A stretch of 53,253 nt of DNA from assembly GCF_947632095.1 (NCBI RefSeq), contig NZ_CANROA010000011.1, positions 1 to 53,253 on the forward strand. The letters are read 5' to 3'. The position numbers and the translations under genes were made by a program. Under the pieces are notes generated by a model that worked only from the letters and a program-made list of their open reading frames with translations, made no database searches and was not told the origin of the DNA. Source of the stretch: an uncultured Microbacterium sp. (lineage in GTDB: Bacteria; Actinomycetota; Actinomycetes; Actinomycetales; Microbacteriaceae). Positions 35,955-46,262 of this stretch are shown piece by piece. Position 1 is the stretch's first letter. Every line of letters starts with the position of its first letter.

Positions 35955-38168
35955 ATGTCCACGGTGAATGATGTCGAACTCGCGATCGGCGGCATGACGT
36001 GCGCCTCCTGCGCCAATCGCATCGAGCGCAAGCTGAACAAAATCGATGGCGTGAGCGCGACCGTCAACTATGCGACGGAGAAGGCTTCGGTGCGGTCAGC
36101 GTCGGGCATCGAGCCCGCGCTCCTCATCGCCGAGGTCGAGAAGGCCGGCTACTCCGCTGCGCTTCCCGCACCCGTGAAGGCCGATGAGGGCGAGGACCCC
36201 GAGCTGCGGTCGCTGCGCCGGCGCCTGATCGTCTCCATCGCTCTGACGGTTCCGGTGATCGTGATGGCGATGGTTCCTCCTGCGCAATTCATCGGCTGGC
36301 AGTGGGTCTCGCTCGTCCTCGCCACCCCGGTGATCCTGTGGGGCGCGTGGCCGTTCCACCGCGCCGCCTGGATCAACCTGCGTCACGGGGCCGCCACCAT
36401 GGACACGCTCATCTCGATGGGCACGCTCGCCGCCTTCCTCTGGTCGTTGTACGCGCTGTTCTTCGGCACCGCGGGGATGCTCGGCATGACCCACGGGTTC
36501 GAGTTCGCGCTGTCGCGCTCGGACGGCGCCGGAAACATCTACCTCGAGGTCGGCGCCGGGGTGACGATGTTCGTGCTCGCCGGCCGCTACTTCGAGAAGC
36601 GTTCCAAGAGGCAGGCGGGTGCCGCGCTGCGCGCTCTGCTCCAGCTCGGCGCCAAGGACGTCGCGGTGCTCCGCGACGGCGTCGAGACGGCGATCCCCAT
36701 CGAGGACCTGCGCGTCGGCGATGAGTTCCTCGTCCGCCCGGGCGAGAAGCTCGCGACGGACGGCATCGTCGTCTCAGGGGCATCCGCGGTGGATGCTTCG
36801 CTGCTGACCGGCGAGTCGGTACCCGTGGAGGTGACCGCCGGGGATGCCGTGACCGGTGCGACCGTGAACACGAGCGGACGCCTGCTCATACGGGCGACCC
36901 GGATCGGTGCGGATACGCAGCTGGCTCAGATGGCGAAGCTCGTCGAGGAGGCCCAGACCGGGAAGGCCGAGGTGCAACGCCTCGCCGACCGTATCTCGGG
37001 CGTCTTCGTGCCGATCGTGCTCATGATCGCCGTGGTGGCCCTCGGCGGGTGGCTCGTCGCCGGGTATCCGCCATCCGCCGCGTTCACCGCGGCCGTGGCC
37101 GTGCTCGTCATCGCCTGCCCGTGCGCGCTCGGGCTCGCCACCCCGACGGCGCTGCTCGTCGGCACCGGCCGCGGCGCGCAGATGGGCATCCTCATCAAGG
37201 GCCCCGAGGTGCTCGAATCGACCCGCGCGGTCGACACCGTTCTGCTGGATAAGACCGGCACCGTCACCGCGGGGCGGATGACCCTCGACGGTGTCCTCAG
37301 CGAGGAGGGAACGGACCCGGAGGAGCTGCTGCGACTGGCGGGGGCGCTCGAGAACGCCTCGGAGCATCCGATCGCCCGCGCCATCGCCTCCGCGGCGAGC
37401 GCTCCGCTGCCACCGGTCTCGGATTTCTCGAACATCGAGGGTCGCGGCGTGCAGGGCCTCGTCGAGGGGCGCAGCGTCATCGTGGGGCGCGAATCACTCC
37501 TCGCGGACTGGTCGCTGGCGCTGTCGCCTGAGGTCGCGGCGGCGAAGGCCGATGCCGAGTCCTCGGGGAAGACGGTCGTCGCCGTCGCATGGGACGGCGC
37601 TGCGCGCGGAGCTCTCGTCATCGCCGACGCGGTGAAGCCGACCAGCGCGGAGGCCATCCGCGACCTGCGGGAGCTGGGCCTTCGTCCCATCCTGCTCACG
37701 GGCGACAACGCGTCGGTCGCGCGCCGCATCGCCGCCGAGGTCGGGATCGACGAGGTGATCGCCGAGGTGCTCCCCCAGGACAAGGTCGACGTGGTCACGC
37801 GTTTGCAGTCGGAGGGCGCGGTCGTCGCCATGATCGGCGACGGCGTGAACGACGCCCCGGCCCTCGCTCGCGCGGATCTCGGTCTTGCGATGGGGACCGG
37901 CACGGATGTCGCGATCGAAGCCGCGGACATCGCGCTCGTGCGCGGTGACCTGCGCAGCGCGGTGGATGCGATCCGTCTGTCCCGCCGAACGCTCGGCACG
38001 ATCAAGACGAACCTCTTCTGGGCCTTCGCCTACAACGTCGCCGCCATTCCGGTCGCCGCCCTCGGCATGCTAAACCCCATGCTCGCGGGCGCCGCGATGG
38101 CGTTCTCGAGCGTGTTCGTCGTCGGCAACAGCCTGCGGCTGCGCAGCTTCGGGCGCACGACCCGCTGA
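35955..38168 (+). CDS. copA: Copper-translocating P1B-type ATPase CopA
   Basis: CopA exports Cu(I) with ATP. It has 737 residues from ATG 35955. One N-terminal HMA domain ([16 protein letters not shown]) is followed by eight membrane spans. The phosphatase loop is LLTGESVPV, the membrane metal site is CPC in [19 protein letters not shown], the phosphorylated Asp is in DKTGTVT, HP is in [11 protein letters not shown], and the hinge is [16 protein letters not shown]. The C-terminal membrane residues include [27 protein letters not shown], with the Tyr-Asn and Met-Ser Cu(I) ligands expected for this group. Its stop is 3 bases from that of the convergent jetC. Confidence 0.96.
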   Translation: MSTVNDVELAIGGMTCASCANRIERKLNKIDGVSATVNYATEKASVRSASGIEPALLIAEVEKAGYSAALPAPVKADEGEDPELRSLRRRLIVSIALTVPVIVMAMVPPAQFIGWQWVSLVLATPVILWGAWPFHRAAWINLRHGAATMDTLISMGTLAAFLWSLYALFFGTAGMLGMTHGFEFALSRSDGAGNIYLEVGAGVTMFVLAGRYFEKRSKRQAGAALRALLQLGAKDVAVLRDGVETAIPIEDLRVGDEFLVRPGEKLATDGIVVSGASAVDASLLTGESVPVEVTAGDAVTGATVNTSGRLLIRATRIGADTQLAQMAKLVEEAQTGKAEVQRLADRISGVFVPIVLMIAVVALGGWLVAGYPPSAAFTAAVAVLVIACPCALGLATPTALLVGTGRGAQMGILIKGPEVLESTRAVDTVLLDKTGTVTAGRMTLDGVLSEEGTDPEELLRLAGALENASEHPIARAIASAASAPLPPVSDFSNIEGRGVQGLVEGRSVIVGRESLLADWSLALSPEVAAAKADAESSGKTVVAVAWDGAARGALVIADAVKPTSAEAIRDLRELGLRPILLTGDNASVARRIAAEVGIDEVIAEVLPQDKVDVVTRLQSEGAVVAMIGDGVNDAPALARADLGLAMGTGTDVAIEAADIALVRGDLRSAVDAIRLSRRTLGTIKTNLFWAFAYNVAAIPVAALGMLNPMLAGAAMAFSSVFVVGNSLRLRSFGRTTR

Positions 38169-38171
38169 CGG

Positions 38172-41100
38172 TCACGCGTCAGCGGGAAGCGCGACCTTCG
38201 GCTTGGCCCAGGAACGGCCGCGAGTGTCCTTGAGGATGTCGTACTCGACGTCGACGTGGGGTTCGATCGCGCTGTACTTGTCGTTCGGAGCGCCGATCAC
38301 GAGCTGGAAACCGAGCCCCCGCCAGGCGCCGATCGCACGCTTGGTGAAGTGCGCGTCGGCCTTGATGAGGGCCTCATCCATGAACACCGGGGCATAACGG
38401 GGGCGGGCTGCGCCCGCATCGCCCAGCTGATAGCGCAGGGCCGCACCGACGATGAAGGCGACGAGCTCCTGCGACTCGCCACCGGACTTCTCGCCGATGT
38501 GATCGTAGAGCGCCACATGCTGGCGGGTGACGGCCTGGATGCGCTCGGCGCTGACGCGCACGTGGTTTCGCACATCGATGAGCTCGGCGAAGTCGGGTGC
38601 CGTCCGTCGCATCCGCCCGATCAGACGGCTCATGCGCCGGTAGGCGTTCTCGCGCTGATCATCGGTGGATGCCGTGTCGATGAGCCCGCGCACCTCGCGC
38701 AGCTCGCGGCGGAAGCGCTTGCGCGCCTCGGACTGGTTCTCGCGCGGAGTGATCTGCAGACGGTGCTCGTCATCGTAGAACGCCAGTTCGCGCATGATCG
38801 CGTTGATCGGCTCGATGCGCTCACGGATCTCGCGCAGCGCCCGGCTGAGCGTGGAGTCGAGACTCGTCAGATCGTTGCCGGACAGTTTGATGAGGCTGTC
38901 GCGCCACTCGCGCTCGAGCTCGTGCAGGCCGTTGGTCTTGAGCGCTTCGAGAATGCCCTCGAACTCATCGACGGATGCGTCGGGGTCGGGCAGCAGATTG
39001 AGGTTTGGCCAGCGCTCGAGGAACGCCTGCATCAGGCGGCGCAGGCTCTCGCGCTGCTCGTGATGCGTGTCCACAGCGGCAGCGCGATCGTCCGCGAGAC
39101 GCTGCGCGGCGGTCTTCAACGCCAGGTCGAGGCGGGCGAGTTCGGCGGTGGGTGCGGCTGCCCCCGCAGCATCCGTCAGCATGAAGCGCTCATCGAGGAA
39201 CCGCATCTGCTCGCCGCTGATCGACAGCTCCGCATCGATCGCGCGATCGATGATGATCTGGCAGGCGTCGACGTCGTCGACGACATCGCCCCAACGCTGC
39301 TCGACGCTCTCGGCCTCGACCTGGGCACGCGCGATGTCGGCGCGCAGCGCGGCGGCCTTCTTCTTCAGTTGTTCGGCGCGGTCCTTCAGATCGGCGATCT
39401 CCGGGCTCGCCGTCGTGACCTCGGCCTCGACACCCGCCCAGCGCTCGTGCTCGGCACGAACCGCTGCGACGTCGATCTGCTCCCAGGTGATCTCGCGCAG
39501 GCGCGCGTAGATCGTCATGCGGTTCTCGACGCCGTCGAGATCCTTCTCCGCGTCGCGGGCCGCGCTCGTCGCCGCATCGACCTCGCGGGTGAGGGCGGTG
39601 AGCTGCTCATCGATCTCGTGCAGTCGGCGCTGGTTCGAGAAGCCGAGAACGTTCGCGCGCCCCTGTCCGCCGTGTGCGCCCCGGCTGCCCTGCGTCAGCT
39701 GACCCGTGATCGTCAGAGCCATCGCGTGAGCTCCGAGCTGCGCCGAGCTGTCGACGCACACGAAGCCGAAGCGCTCTTCGAGCCGTTGCTGCAGCCATCC
39801 GGTGAACCGGGAGCCTCGGTAGTCCAGGCGCCCGGGCAGTGTGCGCTCGTCGGTGCTCGGAGATTCCGCCAGCCCCGTCTGCACTCCCTCGAACCGCAGG
39901 CGCACCGGCGTGCGCACCGCGTTGATCGCCGCGCGGAACCGGTCGATGTGCTCGTCGTCGATCAGCAGCGTGGTCGCGAAGCCGCCGAGTGCGAGGTTGA
40001 ACGCATCGCGCCACGGCTCGTGCTCGGTGCGCACCTCGATCAGCTCGCCCACGAACGGCAGGTCCGCAGGATCAAGGCCCGCGGCTTCCGCGAGCAGCGC
40101 CCGCGAATCGTCGAGGGCCGGTGGGATGCTGCCGCGCATCTGCGTGACACGATCGCGCTCGGCCTGCAGCTTGGCATGCGCGGTGAACGCGCGGCGACGA
40201 TCCGTCTCCGCCTCCGCGAACATCGCCCGGGCCGTGCGACGGCCATCGGCCTCGGCGATGCCCTGAGCGACCTTCACCATGAGCTCATCGAACTCATCGA
40301 CGGTCGTCACCGATACGCCCAGCCCCGCGGACACCTCGTCGAAACGGGCGCGCTCGCGTTCGACATCCGTCAGGCGCGCCGAGACCCGGCGCAGCTCGCG
40401 CTGCGCGGTCTCGAGACGGTCGCCGCCGGACTGGCGCAGCAGGTCGAGCAGACCGTCGCGCTCGACGTCGGCAGCATCCGCCAGCGCCCGCTTCTCGCGC
40501 AGGGACAGGTCGATCGTGATCTTCTGGCCGCGCAGCTCCGCCTCCACCGCACGCAGCAGTTCAAGACGGCGCTCGGCACGCCACAGCGCAGCGCGCGAGG
40601 TCTCGTCGATGAACGACCCGACCTCGTCGATCAGGGCGACGCGCGAGGCGGCCTCCGCGATCTTCGCCCGGATACCCGGAATGGGCTCGAGCGCATTCAC
40701 CTGCTGCCGCGCGGTGAGCATGCTCGTGCGCGTGCTCTCCAGCTCGTCGAAGTGCGCGACCACCGCATCCGCGGCATCCATCGTGTCCGGCTCTTCGAGG
40801 ACCAGACGCTTGTAGAGGTCATCGACCGTCGTGATCTGCTGACCCGCCTGGATGCGGGCGAGCAGACTGATGGCCTTCGCGCCGGAGCCTGCCGCTCCGA
40901 TGCCGAGGACCGCGTGCAGACGCGCAGAGAACTCCCGATCCGTGCTGAGAGTCTCCAAGCCGAGGCCGCGCACCGCAGAATCCGACAGCCGCTGCGCAGC
41001 GGCCTCCTCCAAACGCCCCAGGTCGAAGGCATCCGCGACCGTCGCACGAACCCGGACCGTGTCTTCCAGCACCCGGGCCGTCGCCGGGATGTACCAGGCG

Positions 41101-41531
41101 CGCACCGCGGTGAACCGGGAGCCGTCATGATCGCGCCACGTGACCGCGATCGCGCTCCACGTGTCTTCTCCATCGCCGCGCAGCACGCGCAGCTTCGTCC
41201 CCTCCTCGGTGCGCGACTCATCGATCTTGCCGCGTCCGTACGAGAGGATGTTGCGCTGCTCCTCGCCGCGCGGACGCCCCGTGACACCGCCGTTGGATGC
41301 CCCGTTGAAGGGTGTGGTGTGCGGCATCATGAGCGCGATGTAGGCGTCCATGAGCGTGGACTTGCCCGATCCCGAACCGCCGCACAGCAACGTCGCATCC
41401 GGTGAGAATCGAACCAGGTGCGGGCCGCCGTCGTAGCCGCCCCAGTTGATGAGCTGCAGGTCTTCGGCGACCCACTGCTGGCCCCGCGAGGAAGCCGGGA
41501 TCATTCCGAACAGCGTGTCGAGCATCGTCAC
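38172..41531 (-). CDS. jetC: Condensin-like ATPase JetC / MksB
   Basis: The protein has 1119 residues and is SMC/MukB-like. Walker A is GGSGSGKST near residue 51-59. Long Glu/Arg-rich coiled-coil stretches fill about 270-480 and 630-1000, with a globular hinge-like part in between ([29 protein letters not shown]). The C-terminal head has the ABC signature [12 protein letters not shown] and Walker [13 protein letters not shown]. This is the motor subunit of Wadjet (JetABCD) and MksBEF complexes, which extrude DNA loops; in Wadjet, JetD then cuts the plasmid. The start GTG overlaps the jetB stop (GTGA). No jetD follows; copA converges instead. Confidence 0.91.
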   Translation of the reverse strand: MTMLDTLFGMIPASSRGQQWVAEDLQLINWGGYDGGPHLVRFSPDATLLCGGSGSGKSTLMDAYIALMMPHTTPFNGASNGGVTGRPRGEEQRNILSYGRGKIDESRTEEGTKLRVLRGDGEDTWSAIAVTWRDHDGSRFTAVRAWYIPATARVLEDTVRVRATVADAFDLGRLEEAAAQRLSDSAVRGLGLETLSTDREFSARLHAVLGIGAAGSGAKAISLLARIQAGQQITTVDDLYKRLVLEEPDTMDAADAVVAHFDELESTRTSMLTARQQVNALEPIPGIRAKIAEAASRVALIDEVGSFIDETSRAALWRAERRLELLRAVEAELRGQKITIDLSLREKRALADAADVERDGLLDLLRQSGGDRLETAQRELRRVSARLTDVERERARFDEVSAGLGVSVTTVDEFDELMVKVAQGIAEADGRRTARAMFAEAETDRRRAFTAHAKLQAERDRVTQMRGSIPPALDDSRALLAEAAGLDPADLPFVGELIEVRTEHEPWRDAFNLALGGFATTLLIDDEHIDRFRAAINAVRTPVRLRFEGVQTGLAESPSTDERTLPGRLDYRGSRFTGWLQQRLEERFGFVCVDSSAQLGAHAMALTITGQLTQGSRGAHGGQGRANVLGFSNQRRLHEIDEQLTALTREVDAATSAARDAEKDLDGVENRMTIYARLREITWEQIDVAAVRAEHERWAGVEAEVTTASPEIADLKDRAEQLKKKAAALRADIARAQVEAESVEQRWGDVVDDVDACQIIIDRAIDAELSISGEQMRFLDERFMLTDAAGAAAPTAELARLDLALKTAAQRLADDRAAAVDTHHEQRESLRRLMQAFLERWPNLNLLPDPDASVDEFEGILEALKTNGLHELEREWRDSLIKLSGNDLTSLDSTLSRALREIRERIEPINAIMRELAFYDDEHRLQITPRENQSEARKRFRRELREVRGLIDTASTDDQRENAYRRMSRLIGRMRRTAPDFAELIDVRNHVRVSAERIQAVTRQHVALYDHIGEKSGGESQELVAFIVGAALRYQLGDAGAARPRYAPVFMDEALIKADAHFTKRAIGAWRGLGFQLVIGAPNDKYSAIEPHVDVEYDILKDTRGRSWAKPKVALPADA

Positions 41532-42238
41532 AGCGCGCCCTCTTCCTCGTCGTGGCCGGCGCCGACCTGCTCGCGCAGCCAGTCGCGCAGTTCCTTCAGC
41601 TTCTCGGCGCTGAGGATCACCTCGACGAGCGGACTGATCCGGTAACGACCGGTCGTCTCCTCATCGATGATGCCCTCGCGGTCGAGACGGTCCATCGCCT
41701 TGCGCACGGCCTTCTGCTGGCGCGCGGTACCGCCGTCGACCTCGGTGAAGTAGCTGAGCACGTTCTGCTCGACGTCCTCGATGTCGATGCGCACCGAGCT
41801 CTCCCCCGCAGCGGACTCCCGCTGATGCACGGTGCGCAGGTGCACGAGCACGAGCGTCTCCACACGAGAGTACGGCAGGTCCTTCAACAGGATCGGCACC
41901 TCGAGCTCGTCCGAGCGCACCTGCTGTTTGTAGGCGAGGCCGCGCCCGTGGTCGACGACCAGACGCAGGAACAGGTCGTTCAAACGCGACTCGATGATCT
42001 GCTGATGCTCGATCAGCAGCTTCCACTCCTGCTTCGACCGCTCCGCGGCGAGGAAGCGACGCTGCAGGATGTGCACGAGCACGCGGCGCACCTCGGCGTC
42101 GAGCGTTCCGTGATCACCGGCGAACAGCTCATCGGGGTCGTCCTCCATCGCCACGGGGTCGATGAAGGGTGCGTCGATCGCGGATGCCGCGGGTGCAGCA
42201 TCCGTCTCGGTCTCGACGTCGGGCGCAGACTCAGTCAT
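41528..42238 (-). CDS. jetB: Wadjet / Mks accessory protein JetB / MksE (DUF4194)
   Basis: The protein has 236 residues from ATG 42238; the longer open frame lies inside jetA. After a 40-residue acidic tail comes the DUF4194 fold: [46 protein letters not shown], then [21 protein letters not shown], and a C-terminal winged-helix ([31 protein letters not shown]). JetB acts as the KITE-like partner joining JetA to JetC. It overlaps jetA by 8 bases and jetC by 4, so the three are translated together. Confidence 0.86.
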   Translation of the reverse strand: MTESAPDVETETDAAPAASAIDAPFIDPVAMEDDPDELFAGDHGTLDAEVRRVLVHILQRRFLAAERSKQEWKLLIEHQQIIESRLNDLFLRLVVDHGRGLAYKQQVRSDELEVPILLKDLPYSRVETLVLVHLRTVHQRESAAGESSVRIDIEDVEQNVLSYFTEVDGGTARQQKAVRKAMDRLDREGIIDEETTGRYRISPLVEVILSAEKLKELRDWLREQVGAGHDEEEGAL

Positions 42239-43700
42239 GCGCTTCCTCTCTGGCGGCCTGGGCGCGCACGGCGCCGAAGGCGAATCGTCGGGTCGTGCCA
42301 TCGGGGCGCAAAGCCTCGACGACGGAAATCTCATCGCTCTCGCTCATCCCGCCGCGGTGCGCGATCTCGAGCAGACCGAGCAGGTCCACCGGGCGGCGAT
42401 TGTCGTCATCGACGCCCACGAAGGCCTCGGCGAGGTCGTAGTCGCCGCCGAGGCCCTCGATGTAGGCCTCGAGCTCCGCGTAGCGCGGACCGCCCCAGGC
42501 GCGCGTGTCGGCGTCGACGAACTCGACGTCGACGGCTTCCGTCAGGGGCGCGGGAGCGCCGGGCGGGCGAATGTCGCCGACCGATTGGCGCAGGTGGCCG
42601 ACGTCGATCATCGGCAGGCTCCGCACCGGGTCCACCGGCGCCGGCGCGGCCGTGCCCTGACCCCACTCGTGCATGCCCGCGATCACGTCGCGCAGCAGAT
42701 CATCGATCTGGCGGTCGCGGAGCGGATCATGCGTCTTCACCTGTCCGGTGATGACATGCGAGGCGCGGCGCTGGGCCGAGAGCACCTCTTCGACGCCGAG
42801 CTCGACCCGACGACCGATCGCATCGAACTCGGAACGCTGGTTCGCATCGAGGCTGCGGGCGAAGGGCTGACGCAGCAGATCCTGCAGGTTCTCGGTCAAC
42901 GCATCGATGCGATCGGGGTCGCCGATGAGGCGCAGAGCGCCGGCGAAAGCGCGCCCCTCGCTGGTGGATTGCATGACGTCCTGGGCGCGCTGCAGATACT
43001 CGCGGAGCACCTCGCCCGTCGGGCGCTCGTCGCGGCGCAGATGCGCGACGACGTCGCGCTGCATGGCCTTGAGCGACTCGGCGACGCGCGCGAAGTCGGC
43101 GGGCAGTTCGCGGGCCAGGTGCAGAACGTTCTCGGCCTCTTCGAGAAGCTCATCATCGTCGAGGGGCTCGAGCTCATCGGCCTCGGCGCGCGTGATCTTC
43201 GCATCCAGCGCGTCGCGCTCCTCACGCAGGCGCTCCAGGCGCTTGGCTGGATCGGACTCGGCGTTCTCGGCGAGATGGTCGACGGCCTCGAGCAGGGTGC
43301 GAACGCGCGAGTTCGAGACGCGGGTACGGCCGCCACCCGTGCGACCGGCGATCTCGAGCGCCTCGACCGCGTGGGCAGAAAGACGGTAGACCTCGACATC
43401 GTCATCGATCTGCTGCAGAAGCCAGCCCTGCTTGGCCCAGGAACGGCACACTTCGCGCCCCGTTCCCCCCGGCAGACGACGTGCGTCGTCATCATGGCCG
43501 CCGGTGCGCAGCTGCTCAAGGATCTCATTCACCTCGGCGTGCGCATCGGCGATCGCGACCGAGGGACGGTCAGCTGTGAACAGCGTCATGAGCGCCGCGA
43601 CGACGAACGGAGCCTGCCGCCCGTGCAGAAGATCGAGCGTCGGGGCGCGGAACGCCGCCAGCGCCCGGGAATAGGCTGCCTCGGCACGCGTTCCTGTCAC
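42231..43700 (-). CDS. jetA: Wadjet / Mks kleisin-like subunit JetA / MksF (DUF3375)
   Basis: The protein has 489 residues. The start [34 protein letters not shown] and the winged-helix segment that follows ([35 protein letters not shown]) are typical of DUF3375. A long helical middle ([36 protein letters not shown]) and [26 protein letters not shown] lead to the C-terminal domain. JetA is the kleisin that closes the JetC ring. A TAGGCT box ends 6 bases before the GTG start. It is the first gene of the jetABC operon. Confidence 0.88.
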   Translation of the reverse strand: MTGTRAEAAYSRALAAFRAPTLDLLHGRQAPFVVAALMTLFTADRPSVAIADAHAEVNEILEQLRTGGHDDDARRLPGGTGREVCRSWAKQGWLLQQIDDDVEVYRLSAHAVEALEIAGRTGGGRTRVSNSRVRTLLEAVDHLAENAESDPAKRLERLREERDALDAKITRAEADELEPLDDDELLEEAENVLHLARELPADFARVAESLKAMQRDVVAHLRRDERPTGEVLREYLQRAQDVMQSTSEGRAFAGALRLIGDPDRIDALTENLQDLLRQPFARSLDANQRSEFDAIGRRVELGVEEVLSAQRRASHVITGQVKTHDPLRDRQIDDLLRDVIAGMHEWGQGTAAPAPVDPVRSLPMIDVGHLRQSVGDIRPPGAPAPLTEAVDVEFVDADTRAWGGPRYAELEAYIEGLGGDYDLAEAFVGVDDDNRRPVDLLGLLEIAHRGGMSESDEISVVEALRPDGTTRRFAFGAVRAQAAREEAHD

Positions 43701-43706
43701 CTCTAG

Positions 43707-43712
43707 AGCCTA
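43707..43712 (-). promoter_or_regulatory. -10 box of a probable leaderless promoter for jetABC
   Basis: TAGGCT on the minus strand, then CTAGAG, then the GTG of jetA. Confidence 0.55.
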
Positions 43713-43735
43713 ACTTTCACGCCCGGAATACGACA

Positions 43736-43760
43736 AAACCCCCGGGGCTTCCGGGGGTTT
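43736..43760. terminator. Terminator after the tRNA-Thr / tRNA-Met genes
   Basis: AAACCCCCGG and CCGGGGGTTT form a 10-bp stem with a 5-base loop, followed by T residues on the minus strand. It separates the tRNA genes from jetA. Confidence 0.82.
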
Positions 43761-43767
43761 GAATCTG

Positions 43768-43841
43768 TAGCAGGAGCGGGGCTTGAACCCGCGACCTCAC
43801 GATTATGAGTCGTGCGCTCTCACCAACTGAGCTACCCTGCC
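43768..43841 (-). tRNA. tRNA-Met (CAT)
   Basis: 74 bases, elongator type. The acceptor stem GGCAGGG pairs with TCCTGCT with G-U ends; the D arm is GCTC/GAGC, the anticodon loop CTCATAA carries CAT, the T loop is TTCAAGC, and the discriminator is A. The CCA end is not encoded. Confidence 0.95.
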
Positions 43842-43875
43842 GCAAGACGATTCACCTGAAAAAGTGAATACTGCG

Positions 43876-43947
43876 AGCCCCGAGTCAGGATTGAACTGAC
43901 GACCCCTTCCTTACCATGGAAGTGCTCTGCCACTGAGCTATCGGGGC
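43876..43947 (-). tRNA. tRNA-Thr (GGT)
   Basis: 72 bases. The acceptor GCCCCGA pairs with TCGGGGC; the anticodon stem is CTTCC/GGAAG, the loop ATGGTAA gives anticodon GGT, and the T arm is GTCAG-TTCAATC-CTGAC. It lies 34 bases upstream of tRNA-Met and is probably co-transcribed with it. CCA is not encoded. Confidence 0.95.
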
Positions 43948-44013
43948 GCTGTTGCCCCGCGAGGCAACTATACGAGAATACCAACAACTTTCGGATTCTC
44001 AAAAACGAGACGG

Positions 44014-45369
44014 CTAGTAGTCGTATCTCCCGGCGTTTTTCTGCATCCAGGGCAACGGATCGATGGTCGAACCATTGATGATGATCTCGAAGTGCAGGTG
44101 CGAACCGTAGGAACGGCCCGTGTTTCCGGTGAGCCCGACGATGTCGCCGACCTTGACCGTCTGACCTGCGCTGACGCGCAGCGAGCCGTACTGCATGTGC
44201 GAGTAGTGGCTCGTGACGAGCTGACCGTCGATAATGTGGTCGACGTAGACGGTCACACCGTAGTTGCCGCCGGACTCGGTCGCGATGCGAACCGTTCCAT
44301 CGGCGATCGCCTGAATGGGAGCGCCGTCGCCGGGCACGAGGTCGATCCCCTCGTGCATGCGGCCCCAACGGGCTCCGTACGGGGAGCTCATCGCGACGCC
44401 CACCTTGAACGGCCACTGGATAGCCGCATCGGGGTCGTTCGTGTACAGGTCATCCGAGAACGCGATGCCCTGCTCGGCGGCCAGATCGATCAGAGACTCG
44501 GAGGAGAAGTCCTCAGAGCGCTGGATGGCGTCGTTCTGCAGGTCAGACGAGGCGACGAACGCCTGAATCTCATCCTCGGACATCGCCGACGTGGTGCCGT
44601 CGGAATTCGTGATCAACGACATCGCTGATGCCGGCTGTGCACCCTGAGCGGCTGCCACGGCCTCAGCGGGAAGCGTCATCGATACGGCGAGGAGGCCGGC
44701 GACGCCCATGACTCCGACGGTCGCGCCCAGGGTGAGCAAGCGGCGTCGCAATGCGACGCGGGTGGTCGGGCGCTCTTCTTCGTCGAGGGGAGCCTCGGGT
44801 GCGACCGGCATGTTCGCGACGGAGAAGATCGACGTGTCGGCTTCGACCGTGCCGAAGGCACGGGATGCTGCGACGAACGCATCTTCTGCGACTGCTGTGC
44901 GCACCAGTGCGGGCTCGACGAGAACAGAACCGTAATCTTCGGGCGAGACGACGGGCATCGGCTCGTACCCGGCATCGACGAGGGCCGGCAGGGCTGCTGT
45001 CGCGGGCACGGTCTCAACACGAGCCGGAGCGGGCGCGGTCTGCGCTGCGACCTCGAAAGCGACCTCTGCCGCACGCACAACCGTCTGAGCGACATCGTGG
45101 ACGACCGAGACGGGCTCTCGGGGCGCGACGGGCGCTTGCTGGGCGGCGAGCGCGGCTGCGGTGCGCTGCTCAGCGAGCTCTGCGGCGTGCTGCAGCTCGC
45201 GCATCTCACGGCGGGACAGCGGTGCACGCGGAGCGTCGACGGAGCCGGTTTCGATACCTGTCGGGTTCGCGGAAGCCGCGGTCGCGCGACGGCTGGAGCG
45301 GCGTGTGGGCACAGGCTCAGCCATGGAGGAGTCGAAGGGCAAAACGGATCTCTCGTCGTTCGTCAGCAT
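44014..45369 (-). CDS. M23 (LytM-type) peptidoglycan endopeptidase, membrane-anchored
   Basis: The protein has 451 residues. A long Ala/Glu-rich cytoplasmic region (about 1-215, with helical LSRREMRELQHAAELAEQ) comes before a single membrane span (about 213-235). The outside part ends in the M23 domain (about 330-445): RMHEGIDLVPGDGAPIQAI carries the first zinc His and Asp, YSHMQYGSL the catalytic His, and SYGSHLHFEIIING the last zinc His. All are present, so it is probably active and cuts peptide cross-bridges. No Shine-Dalgarno is clear at ATG 45369; ATG 45324 is an alternative. A hairpin and a GTAAC-type repeat lie just upstream. Confidence 0.88.
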   Translation of the reverse strand: MLTNDERSVLPFDSSMAEPVPTRRSSRRATAASANPTGIETGSVDAPRAPLSRREMRELQHAAELAEQRTAAALAAQQAPVAPREPVSVVHDVAQTVVRAAEVAFEVAAQTAPAPARVETVPATAALPALVDAGYEPMPVVSPEDYGSVLVEPALVRTAVAEDAFVAASRAFGTVEADTSIFSVANMPVAPEAPLDEEERPTTRVALRRRLLTLGATVGVMGVAGLLAVSMTLPAEAVAAAQGAQPASAMSLITNSDGTTSAMSEDEIQAFVASSDLQNDAIQRSEDFSSESLIDLAAEQGIAFSDDLYTNDPDAAIQWPFKVGVAMSSPYGARWGRMHEGIDLVPGDGAPIQAIADGTVRIATESGGNYGVTVYVDHIIDGQLVTSHYSHMQYGSLRVSAGQTVKVGDIVGLTGNTGRSYGSHLHFEIIINGSTIDPLPWMQKNAGRYDY

Positions 45370-45377
45370 GAAGGGAG

Positions 45378-45397
45378 TTCGCTGTTCGGGCAGCGAA
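45378..45397 (-). promoter_or_regulatory. Hairpin just upstream of the M23 endopeptidase start
   Basis: TTCGCTG and CAGCGAA form a perfect 7-bp stem with a 6-base loop. It ends 8 bases before the ATG and occupies the place where a ribosome-binding site should be. Confidence 0.45.
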
Positions 45398-45398
45398 A

Positions 45399-45414
45399 GT
45401 AACGATCAGGTAAA
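45399..45414. promoter_or_regulatory. Possible MtrA-type site upstream of the M23 endopeptidase
   Basis: GTAAC, six bases, GTAAA resembles the direct-repeat motif of the actinobacterial response regulator MtrA, which is known to control cell-wall endopeptidase genes. The match is short and was not tested against background. Confidence 0.35.
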
Positions 45415-45455
45415 TACACTACCGGGCTGCTCCTGGGAATGCCATGTGCGGACCC

Positions 45456-46262
45456 TCAATTGTGGTTGTCCACAATCGCAGAAAGTCGTGAGAAGAGTTC
45501 GGGGCCAGCCGCTACCAGCATCGGTCGCGCAGACTCGGTGTCGAAGCGCTGCACGCGGCCGCCCGCCTCGGTCACGAGCAGGGCGCCGGCCGCGTGATCC
45601 CACGGCTGCAGGCCGCGCTCGAAGTAGCCGTCGAGCCGACCGGCGGCCACATAGGCGAGATCCAGCGCCGCAGACCCCATCCGACGCAGATCGCGCGCCA
45701 GGGGCATGACACGGCGCACCACGGCGAGATCCGGGTCATGCGTGCTCGGGTCGTAGCCGAAGCCCGTTGCGAGCAGGGCCCCCGCCGCTGTCTCCTGGGT
45801 GACGGCGAGCCGTGAGCCGTCGAGCCAGGAGCCGCCGCCGCGAGCGGCGGTGAACAGCTCTCCCCATGCCGGGGCGCATACAGCGGCGGCGAGGGCCGTC
45901 CACCGGTCGGGATGCGGTTCGCCCTGCACGGCAGCGATGCTCACGTTGTAAGCACCGAGCCCGTAGGCGTAGTTCACGGTTCCGTCGATCGGGTCGACGA
46001 CCCAGGTGACCCCCGTGCTGCTGCGGGCTTCTCCCGATTCCTCGCCGAGGAAGCCATCGCCGGGACGCTCCGCAGCCAGACGCGAGCGGATCAGTGCCTC
46101 GACCTCGCGGTCGGCCTCGGTGACGATGTCGGCGACCGTCGACTTCGTCGCCGCGAGGGCGACTCCCTCCGCGCGACGACGGCGGGCCAGGTCTCCGGCT
46201 TCGCGCGCGATATCCGCGGCGAGCAGTCGCAGCTGCTCGCCGTCGTATTCCACGGCGCTCAC
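45456..46262 (-). CDS. Inositol monophosphatase-family protein
   Basis: The protein has 268 residues from GTG 46262. KSTVADIVTEADREVEALIRSRL and GDGFLGEES hold the first metal ligands; TWVVDPIDGTVNYAYG is the D-P-I-D-G-T signature. The C-terminal WDHAAGALLVTEAGGRV gives the second Asp site. Family members hydrolyse inositol-1-phosphate, fructose-1,6-bisphosphate, PAP or histidinol-phosphate; none can be chosen here. The start overlaps the stop of the upstream membrane-protein gene (GTGA). Confidence 0.9.
   Translation of the reverse strand: MSAVEYDGEQLRLLAADIAREAGDLARRRRAEGVALAATKSTVADIVTEADREVEALIRSRLAAERPGDGFLGEESGEARSSTGVTWVVDPIDGTVNYAYGLGAYNVSIAAVQGEPHPDRWTALAAAVCAPAWGELFTAARGGGSWLDGSRLAVTQETAAGALLATGFGYDPSTHDPDLAVVRRVMPLARDLRRMGSAALDLAYVAAGRLDGYFERGLQPWDHAAGALLVTEAGGRVQRFDTESARPMLVAAGPELFSRLSAIVDNHN

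Noticed and set aside
38169..38171. A hidden or truncated jetD between jetC and copA
   Set aside because: Only 3 bases lie between the two stop codons, and no JetD-like sequence is seen in any frame nearby.
45370..45455. Cyclic-di-AMP (ydaO-type) riboswitch before the M23 endopeptidase
   Set aside because: The gap is only 86 bases, too short for the motif, and the expected helices are not seen.
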